Source: Kitasatospora purpeofusca
Lineage (GTDB): Bacteria; Actinomycetota; Actinomycetes; Streptomycetales; Streptomycetaceae
Reading direction: 5' to 3'
Length of the DNA stretch: 64,000 nucleotides
NCBI RefSeq assembly: GCF_000718025.1
Contig: NZ_JODS01000002.1
Location: 496,001-560,000 of the forward strand
The translations under genes were made by a program, and so were the position numbers. Numbering within the stretch: position 1 is the stretch's first letter; each line of letters starts with the position of its first letter. This document shows positions 60,992-64,000 of the stretch, in pieces. The notes under the pieces are model-generated. The model did no database searches, had not been told where the DNA came from, and saw only the letters and a list, made by a program, of their open reading frames with translations.

Positions 60992-61050
60992 CCGCGCCAC
61001 CGGGAGCGCTCGGCCCACCGGGTGTGCTAGGCCCACCGGGAGCGCTCAGC
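60992..61050. repeat. Three tandem ~19-bp units between flavoprotein gene and ribA
   Basis: The convergent gap contains three imperfect units of GCCCACCGGGAGCGCTCG, the middle one diverged (GGTGTGCT). The third runs to the end of ribA. Each unit has an AGCGCT palindrome in two of three copies. They may act as a bidirectional terminator or be a slippage product. Confidence 0.6.
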
Positions 61051-61741
61051 CGACCAGCCGGGGCAGCTCGATCGAGTGACCCGTCCGCTCCGCCTTGGCC
61101 CGCAGGTACCGGACGTTGCTCCCGGACAGGTGCACACCCGTCGGCACCCGGCGCTCGACCGTGACGCCCAGGGCGGCCAACTGGGCGTCCTTGTCCGGGT
61201 TGTTGCTCAGCAGCTCGATCGCGTCGACCCCGAGCGCGCCGAGCATCTGCGCGGCCGCCGTGTAGTCGCGGCCGTCCTCCGGCAGTCCGAGCGCCGTGTT
61301 GGCGTCGTAGGTGTCGAGACCGGAGTCCTGGAGCGCGTAGGCGTCGAGCTTGTTGTAGAGCCCGATGCCGCGCCCCTCCTGCCGCAGGTACAGCAGGTAG
61401 CCGCCCGCGTCGGAGATCCGCTCGACCGCCTCGCGCAGCTGCGGCCCGCAGTCGCAGCGGTCGGAGCCGAACACGTCGCCGGTCAGGCACTCCGAGTGCA
61501 GCCGCACCAGCGGTGTGCCGCCCTCCGGCACGGTGCCGAGGGCCAGGGCGAGGTGCTCGGCCCCGTCCGTCAGCCCGTGGAAGGTGAACACCTCGGCCTC
61601 GGCCCGGTACCCGTCCGGAAAGGTCAGCGGGATCCGCACCCGGGACCGGACCCGGGCGCCGTCGGCGGTCTGCGGGGCGCCCGCGGCCAACGGCGCCCGC
61701 GGGGAATTGTTCTGCTGCTCGGGCAGCTGCACCTGCGGCAT
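61046..61741 (-). CDS. ribA: GTP cyclohydrolase II RibA
   Basis: The protein has 231 residues from ATG at 61741, selected because GGAGG is 7 bases away; an upstream ATG at 61816 lacks one. The zinc site is clear: LHSECLTGDVFGSDRCDCG (three Cys). 'LLYLRQEGRGIGLYNKLDAY' carries the catalytic Arg, Tyr and Asp region, and 'LLSNNPDK' follows. It opens GTP to start riboflavin synthesis. It is a stand-alone RibA without a RibB domain, and no FMN riboswitch is seen in front. The first 45 residues are disordered. Confidence 0.95.
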   Translation of the reverse strand: MPQVQLPEQQNNSPRAPLAAGAPQTADGARVRSRVRIPLTFPDGYRAEAEVFTFHGLTDGAEHLALALGTVPEGGTPLVRLHSECLTGDVFGSDRCDCGPQLREAVERISDAGGYLLYLRQEGRGIGLYNKLDAYALQDSGLDTYDANTALGLPEDGRDYTAAAQMLGALGVDAIELLSNNPDKDAQLAALGVTVERRVPTGVHLSGSNVRYLRAKAERTGHSIELPRLVG

Positions 61742-61800
61742 GGGCTGGACCTCCGTGACGGACGGTTCTCCTGGGACTCGGCTCCCGACGGTACTAGGTA

Positions 61801-61814
61801 GTTCCAATTTGAAC
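61801..61814. promoter_or_regulatory. Inverted repeat upstream of ribA
   Basis: GTTCCAATTTGAAC is a 14-base imperfect palindrome 60 bases upstream of the ribA start, in the gap shared with the divergent glutamate dehydrogenase gene. It stands out as an AT-rich site and may be an operator for one or both genes. Confidence 0.4.
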
Positions 61815-62063
61815 AACAGCCCGGCCGGAGGTGTACGGACGGTTGGCGCCGCTCACGAACCGAAAGCCGAGGTCGGGCCGCGACCGATAGGGGCGGACAA
61901 ACCCGGGGGAGCGGTGCGAGACTGACGCCTGCGAGCGGTCCGGAGTCGCCGCGCTGGTGTTGTTGCGCGCCGTGACGCCCTCAATGGCGAGGGGACCGCC
62001 GGCGTCTCCCCCCGGCGGGGGAGCGCCTGTCTTTCGACCACCCCCATGGAAGGTGCTCACAAG

Positions 62064-63443
62064 ATGCCGGCTACCCCTGTGCCCGTCGCGTCCCACGACG
62101 CCGAGAACCCCGCTCTTGAGTCGCTGCTCGCCGAGGTGCTGCGCCGCAACGCCGGCGAGCCCGAGTTCCACCAGGCCGTGCGGGAGGTGGTGGAGACGCT
62201 CGGACCGGTGCTGGCGGCGCGGCCGGAGCTGGTCGAGGCGCGGATCGTCGAGCGGATCGTGGAGCCCGAGCGCCAGGTGATGTTCCGGGTGCCGTGGACG
62301 GACGACCGGGGCCGGGTGCACGTCAACCGGGGCTTCCGGGTGGAGTTCAACAGCGCCCTCGGCCCGTACAAGGGCGGGCTGCGGTTCCACCCCTCGGTGA
62401 ACCTCGGGATCGTGAAGTTCCTCGGCTTCGAGCAGATCTTCAAGAACGCGCTGACCGGCCTCGGCATCGGCGGCGGCAAGGGCGGCTCGGACTTCGACCC
62501 CAAGGGCCGCTCGGACGCCGAGATCATGCGCTTCTGCCAGTCCTTCATGACCGAGCTGTACCGCCACCTCGGCGAGCACACCGACGTCCCGGCCGGGGAC
62601 ATCGGCGTCGGCGGCCGGGAGATCGGCTACCTGTTCGGCCAGTACAAGCGGATCACCAACCGCTACGAGGCGGGCGTGCTGACCGGCAAGGGCATCGGCT
62701 GGGGCGGCTCCCAGGCCAGGACCGAGGCCACCGGCTACGGCTGCGTGCTGTTCACCGCCGAGATGCTGCGCGCCCGGGGCGAGGAGCTGGACGGCCTGCG
62801 GGTCGCCGTCTCCGGCTCCGGGAACGTCGCCCTGTACGCGATCGAGAAGGCCCAGCAGCTCGGGGCGACCGTGGTCACCGCCTCCGACTCCACCGGCTTC
62901 GTGGTGGACGAGAAGGGCATCGACCTCGACCTGCTGAAGGAGGTCAAGGAGGTCCGGCGCGGCCGGCTCACCGAGTACGCCGAGCGGCGCGGAAGCCACG
63001 TCAAGTACCAGGAGGGCACCGGCGTCTGGGGCGTCCCGGTGGACGTGGCGCTGCCCTGCGCCACCCAGAACGAGCTGGCCGGGCCGGACGCGCTGGCCCT
63101 GGTCCGGGGCGGGGTGCGGGCGGTCGCCGAGGGCGCCAACATGCCGACCACGCCCGAGGCGGTGCGGGTGTTCCAGGAGGCCGGGGTGGCCTTCGGGCCG
63201 GGCAAGGCCGCCAACGCCGGCGGGGTCGCGACCAGCGCGCTGGAGATGCAGCAGAACGCCTCCCGCGACGCCTGGTCCTTCGAGCGGACCGAGGAGCGGC
63301 TGGCCGCGATCATGCGCGACATCCACGACTCCTGCCACACCACGGCGGAGAAGTACGGCCGCCCCGGCGACTACGTGCTGGGCGCCAACATCGCCGGCTT
63401 CGAGCTGGTGGCGGACGCGATGCTGGCGCAGGGCCTGATCTGA
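62064..63443 (+). CDS. gdhA: NADP-type glutamate dehydrogenase
   Basis: The protein has 459 residues. ATG at 62064 is chosen because GGAAGG lies 10 bases before it; an ATG at 62046 would use none. It matches the hexameric GDH family: PYKGGLRFHPSVN (substrate Lys), GGGKGGSDFDPKG (catalytic Lys region), DIGVGGREIGYLFG, 'RTEATGYG', VAVSGSGNVA (cofactor) and 'EGANMPTTPEAV'. It makes glutamate from 2-oxoglutarate and ammonia. A hairpin at about 62002-62027 lies in its leader. It is divergent from ribA. Confidence 0.95.
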   Translation: MPATPVPVASHDAENPALESLLAEVLRRNAGEPEFHQAVREVVETLGPVLAARPELVEARIVERIVEPERQVMFRVPWTDDRGRVHVNRGFRVEFNSALGPYKGGLRFHPSVNLGIVKFLGFEQIFKNALTGLGIGGGKGGSDFDPKGRSDAEIMRFCQSFMTELYRHLGEHTDVPAGDIGVGGREIGYLFGQYKRITNRYEAGVLTGKGIGWGGSQARTEATGYGCVLFTAEMLRARGEELDGLRVAVSGSGNVALYAIEKAQQLGATVVTASDSTGFVVDEKGIDLDLLKEVKEVRRGRLTEYAERRGSHVKYQEGTGVWGVPVDVALPCATQNELAGPDALALVRGGVRAVAEGANMPTTPEAVRVFQEAGVAFGPGKAANAGGVATSALEMQQNASRDAWSFERTEERLAAIMRDIHDSCHTTAEKYGRPGDYVLGANIAGFELVADAMLAQGLI

Positions 63444-63591
63444 CGGTCCGCACGTCGCGGTCGGCCGCGCTCCCGCGGTCGGCCGCACCGTCGCGGGCCA
63501 CCCGACCGGAGCGGGCACGGGATGTCGGGTCCGGCCGGGTGGCCGCTGCCTACGGTGAGGAGCACAGGAACGGAAGGACGGGGCGGGGCGG

Positions 63592-64000
63592 ATGCTGGAG
63601 CGGTTGAACCGGGCCATGGAGTACATCGAGGAGCACCTCGACGGGACGGTCGACGCGGGTGAGCTCGCGCGGATCGCGACCACCTCGGAGTACCACTTCC
63701 GGCGGCTGTTCTCGGCCCTGGCCGGCATGCCGCTGTCGGAGTACCTCCGGCGCCGGCGGCTGACCCTCGCGGGGGCCGAGGTGCTGGCCGGGGACCGGAC
63801 CCTGCTGGATGTCGCGGTCCGCTACGGCTACGGCTCGGGCGAGGCGTTCGCCCGGGCGTTCCGGGCGATGCACGGCGTCGGCCCGGGCGAGGCCCGGCAG
63901 CGCGGCGCGGTGCTCGTGTCCCAGCCCCGGATGTCCTTCCGGCTCGTCGTCGAAGGGAGCAGCAGTATGGAGTACCGGATCGTCGAGAAGCCGGCGTTCA
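63592..64000 (+). CDS. AraC-family regulator, C-terminus beyond window
   Basis: The ATG at 63592 opens a frame that stays open to the end of the window (136 residues visible). It starts MLERLNRAMEYIEEHLDG, then shows the first AraC helix-turn-helix (ELARIATTSEYHFRRLFSAL) and the second (LLDVAVRYGYGSGEAFARAF, then GVGPGEAR). Here the DNA-binding domain is N-terminal. From about residue 115 a beta strand MEYRIVEKPAF looks like the start of a GyrI-like effector domain, as in SoxS/Rob- or BmrR-like multidrug regulators. The rest is missing. Confidence 0.85.
   Translation, partial: MLERLNRAMEYIEEHLDGTVDAGELARIATTSEYHFRRLFSALAGMPLSEYLRRRRLTLAGAEVLAGDRTLLDVAVRYGYGSGEAFARAFRAMHGVGPGEARQRGAVLVSQPRMSFRLVVEGSSSMEYRIVEKPAF

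Noticed and set aside
61742..62063. FMN riboswitch ahead of ribA
   Set aside because: The conserved RFN core motifs are not seen, and ribA here stands alone and divergent from gdhA.

Overview
The window is a very GC-rich, densely coded chromosomal stretch of a filamentous actinobacterium, most likely a Streptomyces or Kitasatospora. The codon bias, GTG/TTG starts, ATGA/TGATG overlaps, DUF5753/DUF397 regulator pairs, BTAD-domain protein, DUF574-type methyltransferase, ergothioneine operon and S53 protease all fit Streptomycetaceae. I found no rRNA, tRNA, insertion sequence, prophage or CRISPR array.

Region 1 (1-14497, + strand) is a Tad/Flp-type pilus or secretion locus: two exported proteins, an RcpC/CpaB-like SAF protein, a TadZ/ParA-like ATPase, the CpaF/TadA motor ATPase, TadB and TadC inner-membrane proteins, a small prepilin, three TadE/TadG-like pseudopilins, and a 1353-residue membrane protein that joins LysM modules to a cytosolic BTAD domain. 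Most genes overlap by a few bases. No prepilin peptidase is present.

Region 2 (14.6-28.5 kb) is an accessory patchwork: small hypothetical proteins, a degenerate caspase-like/TPR protein, a DUF6183-like gene with a frameshifted partial copy 4 kb away, DUF1330, LysR, Nudix and DeoR genes. Four related intergenic hairpins (core GAAGTCGG/CCGACTTC) are scattered through it. It ends with an unusual set: a WH-motif protein with a Cys-rich tail, an APH-fold kinase behind a perfect hairpin, an XRE/DUF5753 regulator and a DUF6879-like fusion protein. Two promoters in this set share a 17-bp motif. A classical DUF5753-DUF397 pair follows.

Region 3 (28.5-44.3 kb, mostly - strand) holds a secreted sedolisin, a TetR-controlled fatty-acid or acyl-CoA operon (acyl-CoA dehydrogenase, thiolase, FabG-like reductase), a nitric oxide synthase oxygenase, a sugar-porter MFS protein, the egtABCD ergothioneine operon, a SRPBCC protein and a GH15 trehalase/glucoamylase-like enzyme.

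Region 4 (44.5-61 kb, + strand) starts with a DUF574 methyltransferase and a PAS-GGDEF-EAL c-di-GMP enzyme. After a 395-bp leader comes a ten-gene exopolysaccharide-type operon: four GT2 glycosyltransferases, a Wzx-like flippase, a NodB deacetylase, a large membrane protein, a membrane-anchored GH16 hydrolase, an ATP-grasp enzyme and a flavoprotein. It looks like a coherent, possibly undescribed surface-glycan system.

Region 5 (61-64 kb) carries ribA (GTP cyclohydrolase II), an NADP-type glutamate dehydrogenase and an AraC-family regulator cut by the window end.
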